Of a stretch of DNA of 64,000 nucleotides, positions 23,389-32,530 are shown in pieces; positions within the stretch are counted from its first letter, which is position 1, and every line of letters begins with the position of its first letter. A model generated the notes under the pieces. The model was not told the DNA's origin, ran no database searches, and saw nothing but the letters and a program-made list of their open reading frames with translations. The stretch spans positions 83,028-147,027 of the forward strand of contig DATBKU010000153.1 of assembly GCA_036555725.1 (NCBI GenBank), given 5' to 3'. The stretch is from CALAED01 sp036555725 (GTDB taxonomy: Bacteria > Actinomycetota > Actinomycetes > Streptosporangiales > Streptosporangiaceae). The translations under genes were made by a program, and so were the position numbers.

Positions 23389-26300
23389 TCACGGGACCGC
23401 CACAGCCCGGATGGAGACCGGGCCGCCGGTCGGGTCGAGTTCGTCCTCCTGGGAGACCCCGGCCGGCACGATGACGTCCATGGCCTTGGGCACCGAGCCA
23501 GGGTCGAGCGCGCAGATCGGACTCGTTCCGCCGGGAGCGCAGACCCCGAACAGGAACGGCTGCGGGGTCGGGGCGAAGCCGCGGGCCTGGTCGGCGCTGA
23601 AGCCGTCCTGGCCGTGCAGCACGACCGCGAACCGCCAGCCGGCACCGGGGGTGCCGAAGGCCGACTTCGGCAGCGCGATGGTGATCGTCCGGGTGGTACC
23701 CGACGACCGTACGGCCGCGCCCGACTTGGCCGCGCCCGTGGCGTCCACCCAGACCGGGGCCGCGAAGCCCTGCACCTCGATCCGCTGCGTCCACGCGTCG
23801 GCGTCGGCGATCCGGTAGTTGCGCTGCGGGAACGCCGGGTCGGTCGACGTCTCAGCGACCCCGGGCTGCTGGACGTACACATCCAGCAGCTGGGCACCGA
23901 TCGGCGAGCCGAACGTCGGGGTCAGGTCACGGACCGTCGCCTGCAGGTACGCCGTCGACGCGTCCGTGATCACCCGGAACCGCTGCAGGTCGAAGGCGCC
24001 GTCGTGGAAGTCGGCCGAGGTCGGGTAGGCGTACGTGCCCGGCCCATGATCGTCGCCGTCGGGGTCGGTGACGTCGAGCACCGTCGTTCCGCCGGTCAGC
24101 TCGCCCACCACGGAACGCTGCGCGTAGGCCGTACGCGACCCGTCGGTCACCGCGACCGTCAGCACCACCGTGCCGAAGCTCACCGGGGCGTCGACCGCGA
24201 ACGTGCCGTCCGCGCCGGCCCGGGCGGAGGTGACGACCGACGCCGTGCCCAGGTCGGTGTTGGTCGAGGCCACCTCGACCCGGGCGCCGGGCGCGGTGGT
24301 GCCGCGCACCGTGACGGAGGTGCCGTCGACCGAGGCGCCGTTGTCGGGCGCGATCAGCGTCAGCGGCGCCGCCTGCGGCATCCCGTGGTCGACGTAGCGC
24401 CGCTTGACGACGCCGGGCTGCTCCGGCGGCGGTTCTTCCCCGACCAACCCGCCCCGCCGACCACCACGGCCAGCGCCGAGTGCCAGGGTCAGCCGTACGT
24501 ACTGCGCCTGCGCCCAGGTCAGCGGCGACGCGGACCCGGCCGGCTCGCCGGGCGCGAACCCGATCGAGGCGGTCGCCGGGTCGGCGCCGAACGGCGCGGC
24601 GGCCAGCGCCGGGTTCTCCCAGGCCTGCTCGGGCACGAGCCCGGTGCCCGAGGTCTGCCTTCGCATCGCGGTGAGCAGCGCCCGCGCGGTCGACTTGTCA
24701 CCGGTCTGCAGCTGCTGCTCGGCTCGCTCACCCGCCAGGACGGGCCACAGGTGACCGGAGCCGTTGTTGCCGGTGGGCCACGGCTTGCCGGTCGGCGAGC
24801 AGGACGTCGCGTCCGGCTCGTAGCAGTCGCCGTACCCGTCCTCCGTGCCGGTCGTGTCCGAGCCGTACCGGTAGAACCCCGGGCCGTTCGGCGTGTCGCG
24901 CCGGATCACGTTGTCGACGACGCCGAGCGACGCGGCCACGTCGGCGTCCCGGGCAGGCAGGATGCCCAGCCGGGTCAGCTCCAGGAACCCCGCGTCGACC
25001 ACCCGCCGCTGGTCCTCGGTCGGCCCGCCGTTGCCCAGGTTGTACGACTCCGCGGCGTTGGGATCGCCGTTGCGGGACAGCCGGAGGAAGTAGCGCGGGG
25101 CGTACGGACCGGACGTCGTGACCGCCCAGCCCTTGATCGACCGGGCGAAATGGTCTGCGGTGGCGCGGTACAACCGGGCCCGGGCGTCATCGCCATTGCG
25201 ATGGGCGATCTCCGCCCCGGCCACCAGGCCCGCGATCTCGGCCGCGATCGTCGACGGCGAGTAGCCCGACTGCTCCTCCCACCGCTCGACGCCGAACGAC
25301 GGCCCGTGCGCGACGAGGAAGTCGGCCGCGCGCCGTACGTTGTCCCAGAGCCCGCCGAGCCCGGACTGGTACGCCATCAGGATCGGGTAGGCAGTCTCGT
25401 CGAGCTGGTCGCCGCCCGAGTCGGGTGCGAGCTTGCCGTTGAGCAGCGAGTTGCGCGGCAGCCGCCCGTCCGGGAGCTGCTGGCGCTCCAGCAGGAACCG
25501 GGCCGTGGCGCGCGCCGTCGCCAGGTCGCCGTCGACGAGGAACCCCGTGAACGCTTCGTACAGGTCGCGCGAGAACACCTCGCGGTAGGACCCGAAGTAG
25601 ACGGCCTGGCCGCCGGGCTTGTCGGCGGCGCTGATCGCCTGCCCCCACGGGCTGGCCAGGGAGGCCACGACGGCGCCCGGGAAGGTCTTGTCCTCACTGG
25701 CCTTGAGCACGTTGGCGGACAGGTAGTACGCGTCCCGGTCGCTGCCATGAGGTGCGGTGGCCAGGGACTTGTCATAGCTGTGCCAGCCCCTGCCATAGTC
25801 GGCCAGCGTGGCGCCGAACGACCGGTGCGCCGCCGCGCCCGCCGTCGCCACCGCCTGCGATCGCGTCCGCCCGAACCCGAGCGCGAACGTGGCGTCCTGG
25901 CCGGAGAGGGACAGCCGCGCGGTCGCCACGACGTTGCCGTTCGGCGCGGAGTCGTACGAGGTCAGCCTGCGATCGGTGTCGAGCATCGCCGCGCCGTCGC
26001 TGGCGGTCCCCGCGAAACCCACGGTCGCCGCCGGCAACGCGCGGTCAGCGGTCAGCGCGAGGTGCGTCGGCTGGGCGTAGTCGCGGTTGGCCGCGTTGGT
26101 CGTGGTGTTCTCGTCGTAGATGTCGGGAATGCCGCCCTGCACGGTTCCGGTGTCGGGGCCGCCGTTGACGTCGCCGCCTCCGCCGTTGCCGCCGACGCTC
26201 GCGTCGAGCCGCACGTACAGCTTGAGATCCTTACCGCCGAGCAGCCGGGTCCGCATCACCACGGCGTCGCGGGCGGGGTCGGTGATGTACGTCGTGACGA

Positions 26301-26679
26301 GCCGGTACCGCCCCGCCTTGCTGGACGTCGTGACGGTGCAGGCCATGCCGGTGTCGTCGGTGGCCACGCTGTACGTCGTGTCCCGGCCCTGCAGCTCCGT
26401 GAACGTGCGCCCGTCCGTCACCACGAACCGCATCGACTCGACGTTGGTGGTGTCGATCGTCGGCTCGTACACGTCGGACAGCACGCCGCCGGCGACCGTG
26501 AACCACACCTTCGACGTCGTGTTCCGTGCCGTCCCGACGCAGTCCTTGCGGGCCAGGTCGAAATGCGAGACCGCGCCGGGGCCCGCGGGTGCCGGGGCCG
26601 CCGCGGCGGCGGAACCGGGGACGGCCAGCGCGGCGGCGAGCACCACGACGGAGGGTACGACTGCGAGCCTGCGACGCAT
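23389..26679 (-). CDS. Secreted glucodextranase-like glycoside hydrolase (GH15)
   Basis: A 1096-residue protein. An Ala/Val-rich signal peptide (~1-28, cut after an AAAAA stretch) precedes an N-terminal beta domain (~30-290). An (alpha/alpha)6 GH15 catalytic domain (~300-720) follows, with YREVFSRDLYEAFTG and the conserved GSGHLWPVLAGERAE block. Then come an Ig-like domain (~795-870) and a C-terminal DOMON/glucodextranase-like module beginning at DVTDPDGDDHGPGTY. The order matches Arthrobacter glucodextranase, which releases glucose from alpha-1,6 and alpha-1,4 glucans outside the cell. ATG 26679 with GGGAGG upstream begins directly at the signal peptide. It is monocistronic. Confidence 0.92.
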   Translation of the reverse strand: MRRRLAVVPSVVVLAAALAVPGSAAAAAPAPAGPGAVSHFDLARKDCVGTARNTTSKVWFTVAGGVLSDVYEPTIDTTNVESMRFVVTDGRTFTELQGRDTTYSVATDDTGMACTVTTSSKAGRYRLVTTYITDPARDAVVMRTRLLGGKDLKLYVRLDASVGGNGGGGDVNGGPDTGTVQGGIPDIYDENTTTNAANRDYAQPTHLALTADRALPAATVGFAGTASDGAAMLDTDRRLTSYDSAPNGNVVATARLSLSGQDATFALGFGRTRSQAVATAGAAAHRSFGATLADYGRGWHSYDKSLATAPHGSDRDAYYLSANVLKASEDKTFPGAVVASLASPWGQAISAADKPGGQAVYFGSYREVFSRDLYEAFTGFLVDGDLATARATARFLLERQQLPDGRLPRNSLLNGKLAPDSGGDQLDETAYPILMAYQSGLGGLWDNVRRAADFLVAHGPSFGVERWEEQSGYSPSTIAAEIAGLVAGAEIAHRNGDDARARLYRATADHFARSIKGWAVTTSGPYAPRYFLRLSRNGDPNAAESYNLGNGGPTEDQRRVVDAGFLELTRLGILPARDADVAASLGVVDNVIRRDTPNGPGFYRYGSDTTGTEDGYGDCYEPDATSCSPTGKPWPTGNNGSGHLWPVLAGERAEQQLQTGDKSTARALLTAMRRQTSGTGLVPEQAWENPALAAAPFGADPATASIGFAPGEPAGSASPLTWAQAQYVRLTLALGAGRGGRRGGLVGEEPPPEQPGVVKRRYVDHGMPQAAPLTLIAPDNGASVDGTSVTVRGTTAPGARVEVASTNTDLGTASVVTSARAGADGTFAVDAPVSFGTVVLTVAVTDGSRTAYAQRSVVGELTGGTTVLDVTDPDGDDHGPGTYAYPTSADFHDGAFDLQRFRVITDASTAYLQATVRDLTPTFGSPIGAQLLDVYVQQPGVAETSTDPAFPQRNYRIADADAWTQRIEVQGFAAPVWVDATGAAKSGAAVRSSGTTRTITIALPKSAFGTPGAGWRFAVVLHGQDGFSADQARGFAPTPQPFLFGVCAPGGTSPICALDPGSVPKAMDVIVPAGVSQEDELDPTGGPVSIRAVAVP

Positions 26680-26835
26680 GGAGCCTCCCGATGCCGTCCG
26701 CGTCATGCCGTCCGCGGGATATCCAGCGAATCGGTGCGCCGATCGGGTGTCAACGTCCGAAACCGGCCCTCGAAGTATCAAGAAGCCTTGTTAAGGGCCG
26801 CCCAGGAGCCGATTATGGCCGGTCCGGGAAGCACC

Positions 26836-27786
26836 TCACGAGGCCCTGGTAAGGGCGGCCCAGGAATCGGCGATGATCTGTCGTAGGTCGGAGCGGGCCG
26901 GCACCCAGCCGAGCTCGTCGCGGATGGCCGAGCTGTCGGCCATCAGCAGCGGCGGCTCGGGCTTGGGCGGGTTGCTCACCGTCGAGACGGGACGCCCGGT
27001 GACCTGCGTGACCATCGCCACCACGTCGCGTACGGACGTGCCCTTGCCACTGCCGACGTTGAACACGCGGTGCTCGCCCTCGAGGTCGGCCTCCAGCGCC
27101 AGGAGGTAGGCGTTGGCCAGGTCGTCGACGTGCACGTACTCCCGTACGGCCGTGCCGTCGCCGTTGATGGCCAGGTGCGGCAGCCGCCCGGCCGCGACCC
27201 CCAGCGCGCGCGGCACCAGCCGGGTCTCGTCGGGGTCGGGCCGGCCGTCGACGGAGCCCGCCACGTTGAACGTCCGCAGCACGACGGCACCGCCGGGGCG
27301 TGACCGCACGTAGTAGCGCAGCGCCTCCTCGGCGGCCAGCTTGGAGGCGCCGTACGGGCTGGTCGGCGCCGGCGGCTGGTCCTCGGTGATCGGCTGATGG
27401 TCCGGGGCGCCGTAGACGGCGGCGGTCGACCCGAGTACGACGCGGGCCGACTCCGGGATGGAGCGCAGCAGGTTCACCGTGCCGTGCACGTTGGTGGCGA
27501 AGAACGACAGCGGCTCGGAGAAGGAGTCTCTGACCCGTACCAGCGCGGCCAGGTGGCACACGCCCTCGATCGGGCCGTTGAGCTGGTTGCGGACGACCGT
27601 CGTCAGCGCCACCCGGAAGTTACCCGCGTCGAGCAGGTCGGCGACGACCGGCACGACCCCATCGGGCAGTTCGTGCGCCTGCGCCGACCGGCGCACCAGC
27701 CCGGCCACATTATGTCCGGCCTCGATCAACCGGCGCCCCACCGCGTACCCGACGTACCCGGCGGCGCCCGTCACCAGGACCCGCAT
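26836..27786 (-). CDS. NAD-dependent sugar-nucleotide epimerase/dehydratase
   Basis: A 316-residue extended SDR. The Rossmann motif is TGAAGYVGYAVG, the Ser site is LGSTAAVYG, and the catalytic pair lies in PYGASKLAAEE. GDGTAVREYVHVDDLA and FNVGSGKGTSV are typical of UDP-glucose/galactose 4-epimerase relatives. It interconverts nucleotide sugars, presumably for cell-surface polysaccharides, but no neighbouring glycan genes narrow it down. A 6-bp inverted repeat (GAGACC/GGTCTC, 27788-27807) sits directly before the start codon. Confidence 0.9.
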   Translation of the reverse strand: MRVLVTGAAGYVGYAVGRRLIEAGHNVAGLVRRSAQAHELPDGVVPVVADLLDAGNFRVALTTVVRNQLNGPIEGVCHLAALVRVRDSFSEPLSFFATNVHGTVNLLRSIPESARVVLGSTAAVYGAPDHQPITEDQPPAPTSPYGASKLAAEEALRYYVRSRPGGAVVLRTFNVAGSVDGRPDPDETRLVPRALGVAAGRLPHLAINGDGTAVREYVHVDDLANAYLLALEADLEGEHRVFNVGSGKGTSVRDVVAMVTQVTGRPVSTVSNPPKPEPPLLMADSSAIRDELGWVPARSDLRQIIADSWAALTRAS

Positions 27787-27867
27787 TGAGACCCCGCTCC
27801 TGGTCTCGCAGTTTCACTGAAGGGGTCTTCCATGGTGCCTGTACGCAGCCGCTCTGTCACCGGTCTG

Positions 27868-28629
27868 TCACCGGTAGCGGCGGCCGGTTCGGGCCGAGAT
27901 CTTTCCGAGCAGATTACGGGGGACGAGCTTGACGGCACCGACGATCGTCTTGTATCGCGCGTCCGGCACGCTGACCTCGAGGCCGCGGCGCAGGTCGCGG
28001 AGCGCGACGCCGACGACACCGTCCGCGTCCAGCCACATGAACTCGGGGATCCGCGACATGTCCATGTTGGCCCGGTCATGGAATTCGGTATGCACCAGGC
28101 CCGGGCACAGCGCCATCACGTGCACGCCGGCGCGGCCCGCGTCCTGGTTGGCGCTCTGGCTGAAGCTGACCACCCATGCCTTGGACGCCCCGTACGTCCC
28201 GCGCGAGAGGAACGCCGCCACCGACGCCACGTTGATGATGCCACCGCGCCCTCGGTCGATCATGCCGGGCAGCGCCGCGTACGTCAGGCGCAGGACGGCC
28301 TCGCAGTGCACCTTCAGCATCGTGAGCTCGTCGGCGAGCGGAACGTCGAGGAAGCGGCCACGCTGGGCGAACCCGGCGTTGTTCACCAGGAGGTCGACGG
28401 GGTCGCCGGCGAGCCGCCGCTCGGCCGCCGCGATGCCGTCGTCGGTGGCCAGGTCGGCGGTCAGCACCTCGGCCTTGACTCCGTACGTCGACCGGTAATC
28501 CGCGGCCGCGGCCTCGAGCCGCTCGGTGGTGCGGGCCAGCAGCACGAGATCCATGCCGTCCGCCGCGAGCCGGCGGGCGAAGGCGGCGCCGATGCCGACG
28601 GTGGCGCCGGTGACCAGAGCAGTGGGCAT
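27868..28629 (-). CDS. Short-chain dehydrogenase/reductase
   Basis: A 253-residue SDR: TGATVGIGAAFA cofactor loop, NNAG, INVASVAAF with the catalytic Ser, and YGASK. The C-terminal extension with PEFMWLDADGVV and RNLLGKISARTGRRYR-like basic end is seen in SDRs that act on lipids or sterols. ATG 28629 starts at the conserved PTALVTGA; an upstream ATG (28662) is less likely because it would run through a 7-bp dyad. An 11-bp tandem duplication (TCTGTCACCGG, 27853-27874) spans the stop codon. Confidence 0.85.
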   Translation of the reverse strand: MPTALVTGATVGIGAAFARRLAADGMDLVLLARTTERLEAAAADYRSTYGVKAEVLTADLATDDGIAAAERRLAGDPVDLLVNNAGFAQRGRFLDVPLADELTMLKVHCEAVLRLTYAALPGMIDRGRGGIINVASVAAFLSRGTYGASKAWVVSFSQSANQDAGRAGVHVMALCPGLVHTEFHDRANMDMSRIPEFMWLDADGVVGVALRDLRRGLEVSVPDARYKTIVGAVKLVPRNLLGKISARTGRRYR

Positions 28630-28650
28630 GAACAGGAGGCTATCGACATT

Positions 28651-28678
28651 CGCATAGCGCACACATGTTCACTATGCG
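28651..28678. promoter_or_regulatory. Dyad upstream of the SDR gene
   Basis: CGCATAG (28651-28657) and CTATGCG (28672-28678) are perfect inverted arms separated by 14 bp that contain the smaller palindrome ACATGT. The dyad lies 22 bp before the SDR start and about 100 bp before the divergent molybdoenzyme gene. It is a possible operator for either. Confidence 0.4.
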
Positions 28679-28776
28679 GTCTTGCCGGGTCATGGTCGGC
28701 GTGCCACGGTATGGAGTATCCAGAAGACGTTGGTTGATCTTTGACGACATACCTGACCACCTTTAGGGAGGTCGCG

Positions 28777-31008
28777 ATGGCCCGGCGTGAGAAGTGGCTC
28801 GATCCGAAGAACTGGGCCAGCCTGAAGCCGTTCGGTGTCGGGGAGGGGCGTCCCAACAACTACGCGGAGATCTGGCGGGCGTTCCGGGAGAACCGCGACC
28901 AATGGCGGTACGCCTGGCGCATCCTCACCCAGGGCACCTGCGACGGGTGCGCGCTGGGCACCAAGGGCATGCACGACTGGACCATGGACGAGGTCCACCT
29001 GTGCAACGTCCGGCTGCGGCTGCTGCGGCTCAACACGATGCCGCCGCTCGACGGCGAGGCACTGGCCGACGTGGCCCCGCTGGCCGGCAAGCGCAGCGCC
29101 GAGCTCCGCGACATGGGCCGCCTGCCATACCCCATGATCCGGCGGGCGGGCGAGCCGGGCTTCAGCCGGATCGGCTGGGACGAGGCGCTCGACCTCACGG
29201 CCGACGCGCTGCGAGCGGCCGGCCCCGACCGGTTCGGCGTCTACATGACCAGCCGCGGCGAGCCCAACGAGAACTACTTCGCCGCGCAGAAGGCGGTCCG
29301 GGCGCTGGGCAGCAACTCGATCGACAACGCCGCCCGCGTCTGCCACTCGCCGAGCACCGTCGGGCTCAAGGGCACGCTCGGCGTGGCAGCCACGACCTGT
29401 TCCTACAAGGACTGGATCGCTAGCGATCTGATCGTCTTCATCGGCTCCAACGTGGCCAACAACCAGCCCGTCGCGATGAAGTACCTCTACCACGCCAAGA
29501 AGGCCGGAGCGCAGGTCGCGGCCGTCAACACCTACCGCGAGCCCGGTATGGAGAAGTACTGGGTGCCGTCCAACGTCGAGAGCGCGGTGTTCGGCACGAA
29601 GATCACCGATCAGTTCTTCCTGATCAACGTCGGCGGCGACGTCGCTTTCCTGTCGGGCGTGCTCAAGCACATGATCGACAGCGGCTGGACCGACACGGAC
29701 TTCATCGACCAGCACACCAAGGGCTTCGACGAGCTCCGGGCCGTACTCGACAAGGAGACCTGGGAGGACCTCGAGGCAAGCTCCGGCGCGAGCCGCGACG
29801 ACATGCAGCAGCTGGCCCGCATGCTGCACGACGCCGACAAGGCCGTGCTCGTGTGGAGCATGGGCATCACCCAGCACGAGTTCGGCGAGGACAACGTCCG
29901 GGCGATCATCAACCTGGGGCTGTCCAAGGGGTTCGTGGGCCGCGAGGGCTGCGGGCTGATGCCGATCCGCGGTCACTCGGGCGTGCAGGGCGGCGCGGAG
30001 ATGGGCGCGTACGCCACGGTGCTGCCGGGCGGCAAGCCGCTGTCCGACGCCCCGAACTTCACCGAGCTGTGGGGTTTCGAGGTCCCGAGCGGCAAGGGCC
30101 GTACGGCTCCGGAGATGATCGACGCGGCACACGCGGGGGAGCTCGACGTGCTGATCAGCGCCGGCGGAAACTTCCTCGAGGTGCTGCCCGATCCCGCGTA
30201 CACCCGGGCCGCGCTCGGCAAGACGAAGCTGAGCGTGTTCATGGACATCTGCCTGTCCAGCCAGATGCTGGTCGAGCCGTCGGAAGAGCACCAGGGCACG
30301 GTGTTGCTGCTGCCCGCCGAGACCCGCTACGAGATGACGGGCGGCGTCACCGAGACCTCGACCGAGCGACGCATCATCTTCAGCCCCGAGATCGAGGGAC
30401 CGCGGCTCGCCGAGGCCTGGCCGGAGTGGCGCGTGTACGGCGAACTCGGCGCGCGGGTGCGCCCCGACCTGGCCGACAAGCTCAGGTACGACGGCACGCC
30501 CGCGATCCGGGCGGACATCGCCCGCTCCATCCCCTCGTACGAGGGGATCCAGAACCTCGCCAAGTTCGGCGACGAGTTCCAGTACGGCGGACCGCATCTG
30601 TGCGCGGGCTGGAAGTTCCCCACGCCGGACGGCAAGGCCGCCTTCAGCGCCGTGCGACCGCCGCAGCTGGAGCGTCCGGACGGCTCGTACATCGTGGCCA
30701 CCCGCCGCGGCAAGCAGTTCAACAGCATGATCCACGAGAAGCATGACGCGCTGACCGGAGCGGTCCGCGAGACCGTCCTGATGAGCCCGGTCGACGCCGA
30801 CCGCGAGGGGTACGCCGACGGCGACGAGATCATTCTCGCCAACGCGGTCGGCGAAATGCGCGGGCGGGTGCTGCGTGCCCCGCTCGTGCCCGGCAACCTC
30901 CAGGTGCACTGGCCGGAGGGCCTGGTCCTGATCGACCACAGCAAGCGGTCGCCGGTGGCCGACATCCCTGACTACAAGGGGGCGGTAGTTACTGTGCAGC
31001 GGGCCTGA
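28777..31008 (+). CDS. FdhF/YdeP-family molybdopterin oxidoreductase (formate dehydrogenase-like)
   Basis: A 743-residue catalytic subunit of the DMSO-reductase superfamily. An N-terminal Cys pair TCDGC (55-58) is followed by the molybdenum-ligand region NAARVCHSPSTVGL with Cys189, in the place where E. coli FdhF has selenocysteine (ARV-Sec-HGPS). Later segments bind the two pterin cofactors (GREGCGLMPIRGHSGVQGG) and a C-terminal pterin domain begins near residue 620. ATG 28777 has AGGGAG 6 nt upstream. It probably oxidises formate or a related one-carbon or oxalate-derived compound; the following OFA-type transporter supports this. An FdhD-type maturation gene is not in the window. Confidence 0.9.
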   Translation: MARREKWLDPKNWASLKPFGVGEGRPNNYAEIWRAFRENRDQWRYAWRILTQGTCDGCALGTKGMHDWTMDEVHLCNVRLRLLRLNTMPPLDGEALADVAPLAGKRSAELRDMGRLPYPMIRRAGEPGFSRIGWDEALDLTADALRAAGPDRFGVYMTSRGEPNENYFAAQKAVRALGSNSIDNAARVCHSPSTVGLKGTLGVAATTCSYKDWIASDLIVFIGSNVANNQPVAMKYLYHAKKAGAQVAAVNTYREPGMEKYWVPSNVESAVFGTKITDQFFLINVGGDVAFLSGVLKHMIDSGWTDTDFIDQHTKGFDELRAVLDKETWEDLEASSGASRDDMQQLARMLHDADKAVLVWSMGITQHEFGEDNVRAIINLGLSKGFVGREGCGLMPIRGHSGVQGGAEMGAYATVLPGGKPLSDAPNFTELWGFEVPSGKGRTAPEMIDAAHAGELDVLISAGGNFLEVLPDPAYTRAALGKTKLSVFMDICLSSQMLVEPSEEHQGTVLLLPAETRYEMTGGVTETSTERRIIFSPEIEGPRLAEAWPEWRVYGELGARVRPDLADKLRYDGTPAIRADIARSIPSYEGIQNLAKFGDEFQYGGPHLCAGWKFPTPDGKAAFSAVRPPQLERPDGSYIVATRRGKQFNSMIHEKHDALTGAVRETVLMSPVDADREGYADGDEIILANAVGEMRGRVLRAPLVPGNLQVHWPEGLVLIDHSKRSPVADIPDYKGAVVTVQRA

Positions 31009-31079
31009 CCGCGCCCGCCGGGGGCATCGGGGTCCAACTCGGGGGCCAGCCCATACCCACCGCTCAAGGAGTCATGAGA

Positions 31080-32357
31080 ATGGCATCCACCCGATCCGAT
31101 GATCCGACCCGCGGGCGCTGGTTTATCGCCGGCGCGGCCGTACTGCTCCAGCTCGCGCTGGGCGCCGTATACGCCTGGAGCGTCTTCTCCAAGGCTCTGC
31201 AGAAGGACAACGCGTTCCACCTCGCCAAGTCAACGGCGGCCCTGCCGTTCTCGGTGACGATCGGCATGATCTTCGTCGGCACGTACATCGGCGGCCGGAT
31301 CCAAGACCGCCGCGGTCCGCGGATCGTGGCATTGGCCGGCGGCATCATCTATTCGATCGGCATCCTGCTCGCCAGCATGCCGTCGGGCAAGGACCAATTC
31401 TGGCTGCTCATCCTGGGGTACGGCGTGATCGCCGGATTCGGGCTCGGCCTCGGCTACATCGTGCCGATCGCGATGCTGCAGAAGTGGTTCCCCGACCACC
31501 GCGGCCTGATCACCGGCATCGCCGTCGGCGGGTTCGGCTTCGGGGCCGTGCTCACCTCGCCCGTCGCCCAGTCGCTGGTCGACCACTACAAAGAGGTGCC
31601 GACGCGATCGTTCCTCTGGCTCGGCCTCGGCTACCTGGTCATGGTGATCCTCGGCGCGTCCCAGTTCCGCAACCCGCCCGAGGGGTACACGGTGCCGGGC
31701 TGGCAACCGTCGTCCGGCGGCAAGGTCGTGGAGAGCGGCCGCGACTATACCCAGGCCGAGGCGCTGCGTACCCCGCAGTGGTTCCTGCTGACCGCGATCC
31801 TCACCCTCAACGTCACCGTCGGGATCGCGTTCATCTCGGTGATCGCGACCGTCGCCGGGGACGTCGCGGCCTACAGCACGGCGGCGGCGGCCACGCTGAC
31901 CGGTTTCATGGGGCTGTTCAACGGCGGCGGCCGCATCTTCTGGGGCTGGGTGTCGACGCACATCGGCCGGATGACCGCGTTCCTCACCATGCTGGCCTTG
32001 CAGGGCGTGTGCTCGCTGCTGCTACCGCATGCCTCCACGGCCGCCTTCTTCGCGATCCTGGCCGCCGTCATCTACCTGTGCTACGGCGGCGGCTTCGGCG
32101 CGATGCCGGCGACCGCGGGCGACTTCTTCGGGCTGCGCAACGCCGGCGCGATCTATGGCCTCATGATCGTCGGCTGGAGCATCGGCGGCATCGTGGGCCC
32201 GTTGCTGATAGCCAAGCTGATAGGCGAGGGCGACAACTACACGCTGGCGTTCACCACGATGGGCATCCTGGCGCTGGTGTCGATGGCGCTGCCGCTGATC
32301 ACCCGCGCGCCCGGCGTCGAGCAGCACGAGGAGCCCAAGGTGGCGCCCGCCGCCTGA
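31080..32357 (+). CDS. OFA-type major facilitator transporter (oxalate/formate antiporter family)
   Basis: A 425-residue membrane protein with 12 predicted hydrophobic segments in two halves and the MFS loop motif GGRIQDRRGPR. The opening FIAGAAVLLQLALGAVYAWSVF-type block (positions ~16-37) is typical of the oxalate:formate antiporter family. It lies 71 bp after the formate dehydrogenase-like gene on the same strand, so it likely moves formate, oxalate or another carboxylate. AAGGAG sits 8 nt before ATG 31080; the ATG six bases earlier (31074) is too close to it. A strong hairpin terminator follows. Confidence 0.9.
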   Translation: MASTRSDDPTRGRWFIAGAAVLLQLALGAVYAWSVFSKALQKDNAFHLAKSTAALPFSVTIGMIFVGTYIGGRIQDRRGPRIVALAGGIIYSIGILLASMPSGKDQFWLLILGYGVIAGFGLGLGYIVPIAMLQKWFPDHRGLITGIAVGGFGFGAVLTSPVAQSLVDHYKEVPTRSFLWLGLGYLVMVILGASQFRNPPEGYTVPGWQPSSGGKVVESGRDYTQAEALRTPQWFLLTAILTLNVTVGIAFISVIATVAGDVAAYSTAAAATLTGFMGLFNGGGRIFWGWVSTHIGRMTAFLTMLALQGVCSLLLPHASTAAFFAILAAVIYLCYGGGFGAMPATAGDFFGLRNAGAIYGLMIVGWSIGGIVGPLLIAKLIGEGDNYTLAFTTMGILALVSMALPLITRAPGVEQHEEPKVAPAA

Positions 32358-32373
32358 CCCGCTGACGCTCCCT

Positions 32374-32408
32374 GGGCTCGCCCCGACCGGCCCGGTCGGG
32401 GCGAGCCC
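32374..32408 (+). terminator. Strong rho-independent-type terminator
   Basis: A perfect 15-bp stem, GGGCTCGCCCCGACC (32374-32388) against its complement at 32394-32408, with a 5-nt loop and followed by CTTTGTG. It lies 16 bp after the stop of the OFA-type transporter and ends the molybdoenzyme/transporter unit. Confidence 0.85.
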
Positions 32409-32459
32409 CTTTGTGTGGGTACGGCATTGCGTCGCGCAGCCGACAGTGATTTGAGTCTT

Positions 32460-32475
32460 GACAAATTTATTTGTC
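32460..32475. promoter_or_regulatory. AT-rich palindrome overlapping a TTGACA -35 box
   Basis: GACAAAT-TT-ATTTGTC is a perfect 7+2+7 dyad, AT-rich in a 70% GC region, overlapping TTGACA (32458-32463) about 70 bp before the DHFR-like gene. It probably controls that gene; the regulator is not identifiable. Confidence 0.5.
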
Positions 32476-32530
32476 GGTAGGAAAGTAGTGGCACGGCACA
32501 GGAACCCACTAGAAGACCTTGGAGATCGCG

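Noticed and set aside
23122..26886. 1254-codon plus-strand frame opposite the GH15 gene
   Set aside because: It is a shadow of the glucodextranase-like gene, which has a signal peptide, domain motifs and a ribosome site.
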